Positions 21,926 to 33,469 of a stretch of DNA of 64,000 nt are shown here, piece after piece. Each line of letters begins with the position of its first letter. Within the stretch, counting starts at the first letter, position 1. The notes below the pieces were generated by a model, which saw only the letters and a list, made by a program, of their open reading frames with translations, was not told the DNA's origin and made no database searches. The stretch is from the NCBI GenBank assembly GCA_026686845.1, contig JAIVEN010000001.1, positions 33,348,001 to 33,412,000 of the forward strand. Reading direction: 5' to 3'. The DNA is from Adenanthera pavonina. Taxonomy: Eukaryota; Streptophyta; Magnoliopsida; Fabales; Fabaceae. The position numbers were made by a program, and so were the translations under genes.

Positions 21926-23439
21926 TGGGTAAAAGACTTTGATTTGGTGGAAAAACATTTTAAAACCTTGATTTTATGTTAAATTATGAAATATTTGAAA
22001 AATACCCACCAACAGACGAAGTTTGAAAAGTTTACATTGAATTATCATATGGGAAATTCAAACTTTGGCTTTGAAAATTCGAATTTCGAGCTAAAACTAA
22101 GTTTGAAGAGATGCATCTCTGACAGACGAATTTTGATTGTTCAAAATTTGAATTTTCATAAGCATCTGAAAGAAGCTGTTGAGTAACAGACAAACTTCAG
22201 GTTTTGAACATTCGAATTTCAGACAAAATGAAATTTATGGAAACTGAAGAAATTCGTCTGAAACAATGTTAAAGTTAATTTGAAATCAAGATCATATTGA
22301 GTTTCAAAATTGCTCACTGACAAACGAACTTTGAACATGGAAATTCGAATTTCAGAAGCTAAAGTTATGAGTCTGTTGAAATGACATGAATGACATGCGA
22401 AGGACAATGTTTACAAATTTGAATGGTGAAGTAAGTCTGAAAAGAGGTCTCTCTAACAAACGAACTTCACTCTTTGAAAATTCGAATTTTGAAGGAAATG
22501 AACTACTGTGCCTTTTCAGCCTGCTGCGGACAGACGAATTTTGGGGTTCCAAAATTCGAATTTTGAGGACACTGTAGCAAATTGAAAACACTATTCACAC
22601 TTAACAGAAAAACTTTTCACTTGAAAATTCGTATGTCATAACATGGAAACATTTTCTAAGTTTCAAAATTTTAATTTCACTTCTTGAACAAACAAACTTC
22701 AGTATTTCAACGTTGGAAGCTTTAACCTTCTGTTCCTTCAAAATTCATCTGTTGACCAACCAAAATTTGAATTTCAGTATGTCAGAAGCATGAAATGCGG
22801 TTAGTTAATGGATAGTTTTTCAGAGTAACCGTTGGATAACTTCTCCAACGGATAGATTTTGTCTCTAATGGACATTTGAGACCTAAATCTATAAATATAA
22901 CATCATTTGAAGTTGTGGGTAATGAATCAAACTTTGTATATACTAAAACTTTGCTAAATCTTCTTCCCCAAAAAGACTTTTACCCTCTTACTTCAATACT
23001 TGCACTTCAACTTTCATATTCACTTTATTCAAGAGAGTTTCACTTTGTAAACAATCTAATCTTCATCTTGAAGATAGATTTGCTTATGAGGAGATATCAC
23101 AAGGGATTGTAAAGCACATAGTGAAAGTGCTAAGAGTGATTGAGTGAGCTCTAGAAAATAGAGCATACACGTTGTACTGTGGCATTTGCAAGAAGCCCTT
23201 GAATTCTTGCAGTATAGTGGAAAATCTCAAGTGGTGACTTGGGGACTGGACGTAGGTCAAGTGGAAAGACCGAACCAAGATAAATATCTGAGTTTTTCTT
23301 CTTCCTATCTCTTCTCTTTTAGCTTATTGCTTTATACTCTGTTTTTCATTATACCTTGCTTTCTTCATCATTTTCACTTTGTGCAGAAAATTTCTAATCT
23401 TCCCAATTCACCCCCCCTCTTGGCAAGTCAGCCTAACCA
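21926..23439 (+). mobile_element. Solo SIRE-type LTR with motif array, plus orientation
   Basis: Begins TGGGTAAAAGACTTTGATTT and ends CTTGGCAAGTCAGCCTAACCA, matching the reverse complement of the SIRE 5' LTR at 46334-47706 over its length. TATA box at 22890-22897 (TATAAATA). The U3 part (about 22005-22790) holds at least seven copies of a cagacgaa(c/t)ttt motif, most followed 10-25 bases later by an AAATTCGAATTT palindrome or a variant. No PBS or coding region is attached, so it is a solo LTR. I could not find a convincing target duplication. Confidence 0.75.
22890..22897 (+). promoter_or_regulatory. TATA box of the SIRE-type LTR
   Basis: TATAAATA, preceded by AATC, at the same relative place in the copies at 46872-46879 and 60280-60287 (both minus) and degenerate (TATAAACA) at 30726-30733. 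Conservation across copies marks it as the LTR core promoter. Confidence 0.6.
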
Positions 23440-24699
23440 ACAAGAAGACCCCTACTTGCCTTCTTTTCCTTCCTTCTTCCTTCTTTCTCCTTTTTCTCCT
23501 CTCTCTCTCTCTCTCTTTTTCTTCCTTTCTCTCCCCACAACTCCCTCTCTCACGCTACCAATTCCTTTTTTTTTTCTTTTGGCTTGCATGAGGTGTGAAG
23601 AATGAGGAAGGGAAGGGGGTATTTATAGGGTAGTCTGATAGATATGAACTGTCAGATTGAGATTTAATCCGAGGGTTCACAATTATTCTCACATTTAATA
23701 TACTAATTTTGCATTATACCCTTAGATATTTTTGGGTATTTGAGATAGTAGGAAAGGACAAAAATGTCCAAATTTTCCCTCCTTACTTTATGTCAAATAA
23801 AAAAAAGTAGATAGTGTACTTTTTACTTTCACAGATAAATTTGGCTCTGCTTTGAGTACTTTTTGAATCAGATTTTCTATTACATTCAGTGTCCTTCCTA
23901 TTTATTTTATCTAGAGGACTTATTATCTTTCTCTTTTACTTTTTCATGTAAGGTCAATCTATCTTACTTGTTTTTTACTATTTATCTCCTCCGGTATTTA
24001 CTATTTATGTGGGACCCTGCCTTTTACTGGATTTATACTTTTTTTTCCTCTCAGGGCCCACATGACCAGTATCACTTGTACTTTTAACTTGCATCAGAGT
24101 ATCTAAAATATTATTTTCTTTATCATATTGTAAATAGTAATTTTGCCCTTTCTAAGCCCATCTTTTATATTTTAGGATATTTTGAGCCTTAAACTAATTT
24201 AATTAAATATCCAAGTTTCCCCAATTATCATAAATTAATCCAGAACAATTAATATCATTTATAATATTATCTGGTCATAATATTCATACATTAAAAATGG
24301 GGATATTACAATCTTCCTTTTCATTTTTTGTAGAATTAAAAGTAATTTTTTTTAGTATAAAGTTACTTTTTAATCTTTAACATTGATTATTTCTTTATAT
24401 TGAATCTGTTAACCTCAGTACTGTATACCATTAGGCTCATTTCATTGAGAGCTTCGCTCTGATAGTAATTTTGTATATTTAGAAAACTATGTCTAATTTG
24501 GGGTAAAATTATAATTTTAAATTTGTTTGGGTCATTAGTTATACTTTTTTCCTAGACTTATACCATCGTAACTACCCTCCTTCATGTACTAAAATGCAAC
24601 AAATCACACCTCTTGCCCTTTTTTGCACATAACAGTGACTTTTTGTTTTCTTAAATTCTTTATACATTTTCTTATATTTAAAATTTTTGAGATGTTACA
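23440..24699 (-). repeat. Host LTR, promoter-side part, next to a gypsy polypurine tract
   Basis: Pyrimidine-rich tract (23455-23580), a 'tatttatagg' TATA-like block (23620-23629), the 'cattgagagcttcgctctga' block (24445-24464) and the terminus 'gatgttaca' at 24699. On the minus strand the terminus is TGTAACATC, directly preceded by the purine-rich AAAGGGGAAGGAAT (24700-24713). So this is the 3' LTR of the minus-strand gypsy remnant at 24700-28640. The 139-codon plus-strand frame across 23186-23605 is a low-complexity artefact. Confidence 0.65.
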
Positions 24700-27600
24700 A
24701 TTCCTTCCCCTTTAAAATAATTTTTTTTCTTAAAATTTAGATACATACTTGCATCTCACACATTCTTCCTATTTATTTCCTAATTTCCAGACCTTTTTTA
24801 CTAAAAGAATAGTTTGTTTCTTATTTACTTGACTTAACAATCAATATTTTACTCTAATATCATTTATTCATTTATGATATTTGAAAGATCTGGTTCATAG
24901 TCTTTGAACTTGGAACTGCGAGGATATCATAAACTGGTTTTATTTTATGGGTATTGAGAATTTTCACATAACATACCCACTTTAATCATCCTTACTTTCA
25001 TAACTCTCTTATCTTATTCATATTATAATCTCTCAATTGGCACATGATATCATTCCTTCCACTACTTTCATAACTTTAGGCTATTCATATGAATAATTTT
25101 TCTGCTAAGGCATAAGCTCATCATGCTAGCTTTGCCCAGATGGCCCTTACAAAGTCAACTTATCGTTCTTTTCATTCTACTTTCTGTACCTCAAGCTCTA
25201 CTTTTCTCTTATCTTGTATCCACTTGAGGTTATTGTGATCTCAAGTACTTCTATGGTAGTACTATAGTTATAATAACTCACATTAACCTACAACAACTCC
25301 ATATCTAGAGAGCATTAATTACCGCTGCTATGGGTGGGAACAGAATTTCCTTAAAAATTTTATCGCTAGAAACATATGCTACTTTACTCATACCATGACC
25401 AATGCTTACTTTCATTGTCATAGACCCCTAGGGTCATCATTGGATTAAGACTAATAATCTCAGGGGAGGAGGTTTAGTTTCTTTAGTTTATGAAAACTCA
25501 TTTCATAATCATTTTCCCACAAAATCTTTCTTCTTTAATCAAGTGGTAAGACAAACTAGGAGAAATTTTTCCTAACATTTTGTTAAACTCAGAGACCTCT
25601 TGTCTCTATTACAATGTTTGATATCTCCCATTTCATAACTTTACTTGCTTTAGTAGGATTTACTGTGATCCTTGTAGGAGATTCTATAACCTACTAATCA
25701 TATTTCTCATAACCCAGCTCTCCTTTACTAGGTTCAACAAATATTTGCTTTTATAACATTTCAGAAATTCTTAGTTGTCTTCCTTGCTCCTCTAAAGACT
25801 CAGAGTATCATCATCCGAGATCATAATAAATTATTTACTCTGTTATTCATGTAGCTTAACAGATGCCTTAGTAAGACTAATTAGCATAATCATAATTCAC
25901 AGTGCCCACATTTAACTATTGGCATATCTTTTCTTTTTACTCTTTGCATCTTTCACATGCTTACCAGTAGGTCACCTATCCTAAAATATCCCTCACTTGA
26001 GCACGCTTAACTATAAAATATTGATGGGTTCTATTGCACTCATGCCTTACTAGACTTGGGGAATGTGTCAATGGGCTTCCTTTTAAGTCATAACTCTTTT
26101 ATGTGACCTATGGATAACTCACTACTTTAATTTTAGGGCATTCAATCCCTATGCTCATACTCCTTTCTTTTTCCGTAACTTTTGCTAGCTTAGAAATTCC
26201 AATTACCACTATGCCTCTACATATAACATACCCCAAACCCTATACTCTACTTATCTTATCATAGCCTTTCAAATCTTTAGCTTTCTGCAAGTTGGGGTCT
26301 AAATCATATTAAGGTAGTGATTACTAACTCTTTATTCTTATAACATTTTTTCTTTTGTTTGTTTTCCTATGTAACTTTCTTACTTATTCAGCCAAGGTTA
26401 CTTAATGATCTGAACTTAAGGAACCTTCTTAACCTTTTAAAAGTCTCTTACCATTGCTTATTCTTGCTTATTTGGGTGCCTCCGTAAGAGCTACCTCTCA
26501 TTTGCCTTACCTCGTTAGCTTTTATCATATGGAGGATTTTATGTCTTTGCTCAATTTGACTCCCTAAGAGCTACCTCCCTTTTATCTAGCCTTGGCAGCT
26601 AATAGAGGATTTTGTTCATTGTGAAATCTTCTAGCCAAGAACTCTCTCATAGCTAGATTTCATACTAAGCTCATCAATCAACTATCTCAAGATTTTGTAG
26701 TTCCCAAACTGCCTACCATTATTTTCACCTTAGGTTCATACTTTTCACCTTAACATTCTTTTCAAGCATTTCTCAGTTTAGGCTGTCAAAATAACATTTA
26801 ACTTAATCTTAACACATGGGACACTTTCAGGGATAGGTAAAATCATTATCTTAGTCTTACAACCTAGGAGGAGATTATCTGTAAGAAAAAAATTGACTGA
26901 TGCCAATGCTCACATCATTGATATGGAAAGGCATACAAATCTTTGTATTATTATGGTGCATATTTAGACAGACAATGGAAATATGGTCCTATTTCTCATT
27001 AAGACCTTCACTATAAAATAGTAATTTCTAGACCCAACCTCTTAGCATAGCTACAAGGCTTGACTTGCACCTGAATCATACCTTTTCTGAGATCAAGTGA
27101 CTTATAGGTCTTATTTTGGGATAGTACAAAGACTCACCTTTCTGCTTATAGTCTAGTGGTGGCCACCTTCATTGAGCTGTTGTAGGCATAATGTCTCGAC
27201 TCTCTATACTTAAAGCACTTATTCTTCATTGTTAATCAAAGCCTTCCGCTATAAGCCTTTCTTCATTCTTATATATAGGAGCTGGCTTACTAAAACTATC
27301 TCCATTACCCTTTTTGCCTTGCTTCTTAAATCCCCTGATATGTCAAGGCTATCTATCCTTACTTGCTACTCCTTCCTCTATATTTTTCTTATCATATTGG
27401 TTGGAGGTGCAGTATGTTTGTGATTCAAACTATCTTTAGTGATACTATCACTAAACTAAAAGTCTAAAATTGCATTGGGACAGCTTATCTCTTATTGCTA
27501 GGTTTAGGTTCCCTTTGCAGCTTCTTTATCCTTCGTCACTTAATAGTAACACCTTACTATGAGAGGAAGATTGATTACTTAGTTTGTTGATTATACCTTG

Positions 27601-28640
27601 CTACATATACATTGACTAACTCTTTCTTATCTTGGTGGACCATTACAAGCTCTACTTCTTTTTTTCTCTTGCTGACTAGAAAAATACTTCCCGTAGAATT
27701 GTTCTAAGAAAATTTCTTGAGTCAATAGAATATCCTTGCTTGAATAATTTGCTTTGTGTTCTTCCACCATCAGTCAGCTTCTTTTCTAACATACAAGTTG
27801 CCATTTAAAGCCTTGATTTTCGACGTGCAGCCTATTATCTTGAAAACCTTTTTCAAGACTCATAATCTACTTTTTAGCAACTTGCACGTCAAACTTACCA
27901 TCAAAGGATGGAAGCTAGTACTTTCTAAATTGCGCAATCATATATTGGTAGCTGGTGCTCAAGCAATTGTCATACAACTTGTCTTGCAAGAATATACTGA
28001 CTTACCTGAGGTTACTGTGGTATAGGATGAAACCTTAAGGGTTCTAACTTTTCCCTTGTTGTCCTTGAGCATTAACTACCTCTTGTAGTTACTTAAAAGC
28101 CCTTTACTACTGATCCAGACAATTAAGGATCATTTGCAAGGAATCTAGACTAGGAGTACCTTTACCTACTGTTACAGGAGTCACTTGAGAAGTTAACGCT
28201 TGCACTGTCAACCTTTGCCGAGTACCTCTTCATATCTTAACCACTCTAATCTTGCAATAAATTGAACTTCACAATTACATCAACTACTACTTTTATCATA
28301 TCATCACTAGTCATAATACATCATCATACCTCGACCCCTGATCTCTTACTTTACTAATCTTACTGAATAAACCTTATTATACTTCATTCATATTTTATCA
28401 TCATGACACTCGCTTATAGAGCTCAAATATTAGTGTCAAACTTATCATTGCCATCTATTAACTCTATTGGTTCTTTCTCTAGATCCTCCTCTGGCTCCTC
28501 TTTTAAGACTTTAATGCCTCGACATCTTTTTATGATAATGTTCTGCCTAGAGTGTTTAGGCAATGACAAAGTCTTCTGGAGCATGAAACACTCAATGTTG
28601 AGGGAATTTCTTGATCCGACATGGCATCAAGAACTTGCTT
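24700..28640 (-). pseudogene. Gypsy gag-pol remnant with RT and RNase H, integrase core apparently missing
   Basis: Highly decayed, but in order on the minus strand: an acidic N-terminal gag-like stretch (near 28550), a damaged zinc knuckle CFKYRESRHYAYNS (27170-27235; second Cys to Tyr, Gly to Arg), RT active-site relics (GHCEL, MNNRVN, ISDDDTLSL about 25920-25780), and RNase H relics SKVAYVSSDKIFKEI, AAVINAL, DHNNLKWI and GKASMMSLCLSRKIIHM (about 25390-25080). After RNase H only about 380 bp remain before the 3' LTR; they contain a possible integrase tail (PDLSNIIN..MILE.NID) but no zinc finger or core. Gene order and RNase H tail point to a Tekay-like gypsy. The frames are full of stops and shifts, so family identity is fair and the missing integrase core is a reading by eye. 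Confidence 0.55.
26485..26640. repeat. Two ~80-bp direct repeats in the gypsy remnant
   Basis: Units begin 'taagagctacctc' at 26485 and 26565. The homologous place in the second gypsy remnant has three units (55955, 56036, 56119). The units lie between zinc knuckle and RT, where a protease-RT linker is expected. Confidence 0.6.
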
Positions 28641-28675
28641 AGCCCTATTCATTTACAGGGAGCCTATGATCATGA

Positions 28676-29900
28676 TGTCCTTTTTGAATTCCTTCGCTTC
28701 TAGTATTGTCCAAAAATCTATAAAGAAATTGCAAAAAGAGAATACATCATTTTGCATGAAATAGGGCAAAGAGGTCAATTAACTCAGTTGAAAGAAAAAA
28801 GGAGAAAATGATGATTTTGCCCCTGGAAAAAAGAAAAAAAAAAGAGAAAAGGCAGTGCACATGTGCAGAAGGTGAAGAAAAATTACCTCTAATAACTTGA
28901 AAGTTCTAAAAATTTTAATTTTGTCCCAAAATCAATGGCGTTTTGGTAAATATAAAAAATTATAATGAAAATGAAGCTCTCAATGAGTTAAGTTCAATGG
29001 AATACATTATAGAATTTATTAAAATCAAAAAAATATTTGTTTGGTAATTAAGGTTTAATATTAATATTTTACCTTATAAAACTCAGTTTAGATTGTAAGA
29101 AGAGGTTGTATTAATTCAAGAAATATTAATGGACCTTTATAAAATATATTTTGGGTCAAGATAATGATTTTAGACTAAAAGTAATTATTGGATAATCCTG
29201 TACCAATTTAATGAAAATTTTGGTAAAAATACCCAATTGGTATGGGTAAAATTAATCGGTAAAGGGTATTTTGTTCCAACAAAGTTATGAAGCAATTTTG
29301 GTCAAAAAGAAGGTGAAGCATGCCAGAAATTCAAAATTGGACACAAAAAGAATTAATTAAAAATGCTTTTATAAAATGAAACATCAAAAAATAAAAAAAT
29401 GAACCAATAAAGTTGCTTTATGGTATAATTATCTGAATAACTCATTTTAAGCCTTCATCTTCTTACTCAAGCATATCTGAACTATAGCAAGGAGAGAGGA
29501 GACATCAAAAATTAAAGGGCAAGAAGCAAGCTTTGGATTTCAAACTTTCAAGATAGGTTTTCATGGTCATTATCTTGTGCATATTTGAGTTTGGTGGGAT
29601 TTCATGGAGTATTTCTCTTTATTTTGCCTATGAAATTTTCTGCCCAGAGAGAGAGAGAGTAGAGAGAGAAAGTGAAGCCATGGAACATAGAAATGTAGAA
29701 TTGTTCAAGGAGAAAGAGTAAGCATTGGAATATAAAAATGGAAATTAACATCATGTCTTGCTCAAGAAAGGATAAGAGGAAGGATGCTCCAAGAATTGAA
29801 GATCAGAATGGAGCATACCAAGATGGGAATGACCAAGTGAAAGTAGAGCTCAAGCATTAAAGACCTAGTTATTAGGTTTATCTTGTTTTTTCCTAAGTCG
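28676..29900 (+). repeat. LTR-A 5' part, plus orientation
   Basis: Starts TGTCCTTTTTGAATTCC, a diverged form of the LTR-A start at 61512, followed by 'aaaatctataaagaaattgc', 'gagaaaatgatgattttgcc', 'gaagctctcaatgagttaag', 'ggtaaagggtattttg' and 'agccttcatcttcttactcaa'. The same order is found in the tandem units at 48.2-58.7 kb, so it may be an outlying unit of that array. GA-rich run near 29648. Non-coding. The 29762-29986 frame crosses the junction and is not real. Confidence 0.6.
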
Positions 29901-30954
29901 TGAGGTGGTTTTAACTTTTGAAATTTACTTAATCTTGTTACCATATGTTTTAAATGTGTTAAATTAAGTAAATCTATTGTTAGCACATGTTAGAATTAAG
30001 AAATATTGGGTAACAGATGAACTGTTCTGTTAACTTGTGTATTTTGTGCAAAATTTGAACTTTGCTTAGTGAAATTCAAAGTTACAGAGGTTTTATCCTT
30101 GACAAACAAATTTCAATCATGAAATTTGAATTTCAGGCTACGCATTGTTAATGGATGTGTGCAAAATTCATATGAAGTTTAGTCAAAATTTCTAATATGG
30201 GTGAAGTTCAAAGAGAGTTTAGAGTCACCCTATCTGACAGAAAAACTTTGAACTTCAAAGTGTGAATTTTAAAATGAGAAATTGTGAGTCTAGTTAGAGG
30301 ATACTTCTGACAAACAAAATTTAAAGTCAATAGTTGATTTTTGAAAGGAGAACTTTTATGTCATGTTGGACAAGCCTCTGACAGACAAATTTTAGTTTTT
30401 GAAATTTGAATTTTGAGTTCTCTGTGAAAAACTTGCAACAATTGTTTAAACTTTAATGGACACATTACGCATGAACTAACATGGGTTAACCGTGGTAAAC
30501 TTGAAATTCGAATTTCACTCTGTGACAGGTGAATTTTTTAAGTTCAACATTAAACACATAACTATGTTGTCTTTAAGAATTTCGTCCGTTGAGCCTTAAA
30601 ATTCAAATTTTGAAAAGACAGATGCATTTAATATGGTTGGTGAATGGCAGTTTTTGTAGAGTAATAGCTAGAACTTGTGTCTAATGGATAGATCTTATGT
30701 CTAACATTTAGCTATGCCATAAATCTATAAACAGAATCTCATTTGAACTTATATATAACAATCTTAAGAGAGTTTATACCAAGATGATGTTCTAATACAT
30801 AAAACCTTTCATGTCAGCATTCTTCGACAAACCCACCTTAATAGAGTAAGCTTTCAATGTATTATCTACTCTTAAAGAGAGTTTTAGTTCTGTAATCATT
30901 CTTTCTACAATTTCTGAGTAGAATCTTAGTGTAAAAAAAAACTAAGGGATATTA
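29901..30954 (+). mobile_element. Older SIRE-type LTR, plus orientation, 5' part
   Basis: Begins TGAGGTGGTTTTAAC, alignable with the TGAGGTAAAAG start inferred from the other copies, then shows the same motif array (for example 'ctgacagacaaattttag' near 30379) and a decayed TATA (TATAAACA, 30726-30733). It stops at 30954 where the minus-strand SIRE element begins. The likely other half is 47707-48190. Flanks do not give a target duplication, so the locus has been rearranged. Confidence 0.6.
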
Positions 30955-31609
30955 CGTTAGGTTTGCTGGCTTCCCAAGAGGGGGGTGAAATTCACTTGAA
31001 ATTTGAATATATCCTATGTTGAAACATACGAATTTTCATATTACAAGTGCATCTGTTGAATATGAACAGTTGTCTCATGTTTTTGCAATGCACTTGAAAT
31101 TTGAATTTTAGAAGTCAAAATTAGTTTGTTAGTGGCTAACTTAACATGGCACAAAAGTTCTGCTCTTTGAAATTCGGATTTTGCACTTCAAAGTTCATTT
31201 GTCAGAGACATACTCTAACAAGACTCAAAAGTTCTTATTTCAAAATTCAAATTTTGAAATAAAAAATTTGTCTGTTAGAGAGAGGAACTTGAACTTTTTA
31301 TGCACTTAAATATCATTCGAATTTTGATCAGATTTTTGATGAATTTTGCACATTTTGCCAACTATGCTTAACTCAAAATTTGAATTTCAGAACTTGAAAT
31401 TTTTTTATCAGAGATAATAGCTCTGGAACTTTGAATTTCAACTAGTAAAGTTCAAATTTGGCATAAAACATATAATATTTAACAGTAAAGTTCGTTTGTT
31501 AGTTAGTGTTTTCAAAATCTAACGTATATTAACATAAGATAACTATAAAAACACTTGTTTAAATCATGTGGGAACATAAATAAGTAAAAAATCAAAGCCT
31601 TTTACCTCG
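30955..31609 (-). repeat. 3' LTR of the SIRE element, internally deleted
   Basis: The lower end CGTTAGGTTTGCTGGCTT matches TGTTAGGTTTGCTGGCTT at 46334. The upper end matches 'aaatcaaag(c/t)cttttacc'. Compared with the 5' LTR about 740 bp are missing (the equivalent of roughly 46371-47110), including the TATA box. The envelope-like frame ends in a TAA within the first bases of this LTR. No polypurine tract is visible just upstream, so the 3' junction may also be altered. Confidence 0.75.
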
Positions 31610-33469
31610 TGCACCTATGACAAACCATATTTAGGGGATGGAGGTTGAGGAGTAGATAGTGGAAACATCTCATCAAGTCTCCTCTTCTAAGCTTGCATAA
31701 TTCATCATGACCAATGGCAGCAATATCCACATAGGGCACGATACCTCTCTCCTCATTTAAAGCAACTTGGATAATAGGTGCAGTGATGATAGTTGCAATG
31801 AGTTTCTCAATTTTCTCAGACTCTCGAGATGACAGAATTGATTCCTGAGCAATATCCTCCATCACAGGCTCCTAAGAGCCTTTCTCCTAAGGGGCCTCTT
31901 CCTCTATGGCATAGTCCAGAGATGGACCAAGGCTTATGTCATTACTTGAGGCTTGTAAGGTAGTAGCAGCCCTAGTAATAGCATCTATAGTAGTAGGTTT
32001 AAAGGACTTTAGTTCAAAAGGGCTTGGTGGTTCAGGTGAGACAGACTTAGTGGGTCCATAAGGTCTAGATTGATGTGGTAGGGATAACATCTTTGATGTC
32101 TTCATAGGCATTAGGAATCACCTTCAGATTATTGGCTAGTTAAGTAATTTGATCCTACAAGTGTGTAAACTTGACATTCTATTCCTGCTTAATGCTCAAC
32201 ATTAAAGAGGATAGGCTATCATACAATTCAGTTACTGTGGTTGGCTTAGACCAAGTGGATGGAGTGGAGGATTGAGGTGGCTGGGTGGGCTGTGATGGAG
32301 GAGAAACAGGTTGGGATGGTTGTGGTAAAGGCTGAGTGTATGGAATAGCCTTAGAAGTCCTTTCTTACTCTATGAATATCCTTCTTCATAGAAGAGATCT
32401 TCTGATTTCCCTGCACCTTTGCCAATCTACCTTCCTTCCTTTCTTTATATCCTCATCCTCATTAATTCTTCTTCTTTGAATACCTCAATGAGTTTTTCTT
32501 TTCCCGTCTCCAAGTGCTAAATTTTTGCATACTGAAGCATCTTGGTAATGATGGAGGCATAGGGCAAGGTAGAATCTTTTCTTTGATCCCTTGCCTTCAT
32601 TATAAGTTGGAAGATGATTTGGCTAAGATTTAACAGCTTTCCAAGTATCAGGGTAGTCATCACATGAGCCTCAGCCCTTGAAATCAAATTAAAGCTTCCT
32701 CCTTTGTTAAAGATGTTCCTTGACACTATGTAGTGTCGGACCCTGGCTTGTACACTTAAGTCAGAGGGCTTTACCAGTCTCAAAAGAGGCCTGTTCTCAC
32801 GCCTTCTGAAGAGTGTGTTCAAGACAATGCTCTCCTTGTAGTTCAAGAATTATACATCTTCTTCATCTGCTTCTTCATCATCATCCATATATCTAGAGGT
32901 GGTGATGTCAATCTTGAATCCTTCTTATCCAGGGATCTCCAAAACTTCATTGATGGTCTCATCAAAGAGCCAAAGAGTCCTAGACCTGAGGTTAACGTGC
33001 TATCCTTCTTTTTGTTGTTGAATGATAAGATAGCATACCGTATCTTAATTACCTCATTATCATACCTTTCTTTAATTTCCAACAAATTCTTATATTTAAC
33101 CAACTAGATCTTAGCATCAAAATTGTTCGAAACAAGAAAATCTTCCAAGTTTGTACAATGAGGGATTATTACCATTTTACTCACAAACTTTATGGTGTAT
33201 TCATCCAAGATTTGGGTAGTGCTACATAGAGGTTCAGTTGTCAATTGTAGTTCCTTTGACTTGGTGCTGGAAGATGTAGAGGCAGCAGTAAGGATTGGCT
33301 TCTTCAATTCAGCCTTGGGTGTTATTCTCTGCTTCTTAGAAGGAGTTCCCTTGCTGGATTTAGCCTTTCTCTTCTTGGTTTCTCCTTCTTTAGAGGTGTA
33401 CTGAGATTTGATTACTCATTTGGGTCTGGACTCTTCCTTTCCAACTTTGGCATTCTTAACCCTTGCCAT
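31604..33469 (-). pseudogene. Decayed envelope-like ORF of the SIRE element
   Basis: ATG at 33469 (MARVKNAKVGKEESRPK) then a TGA at codon 18 where the intact copy has a sense codon. The homology continues: SQYTSKEGETKKRKAKSSKG, TTEPLCSTTQILDEYTIKF, PHCTNLEDFLVSNNFD and YKNLLEIKERYDNEVIK, each parallel to the ORF at 1-1127, followed by frameshifted blocks. It extends past the region available in the intact copy. Open C-terminal segments at 32111-31887 (Pro/Ser-rich, KSVSPEPPSPFELKSF) and 31865-31602 (REGxxP-like VALNEERGIVPYVDIAAIGH) show what the missing C-terminus may look like. The last codons CHRCTR-stop run into the LTR. Same family and third-ORF position as the intact copy; function unknown. 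Confidence 0.8.

Noticed and set aside
22005..22790. Evenly spaced repeats as a CRISPR array
   Set aside because: Repeats are degenerate, spacing is irregular, there are no cas genes, and the context is a plant LTR.
23186..23605. 139-codon plus-strand frame ending in a Leu/Phe/Ser/Pro-rich stretch
   Set aside because: It crosses the end of the SIRE-type LTR into the TC/TTC-rich tract of LTR-A. The composition comes from the pyrimidine run and has no domain.
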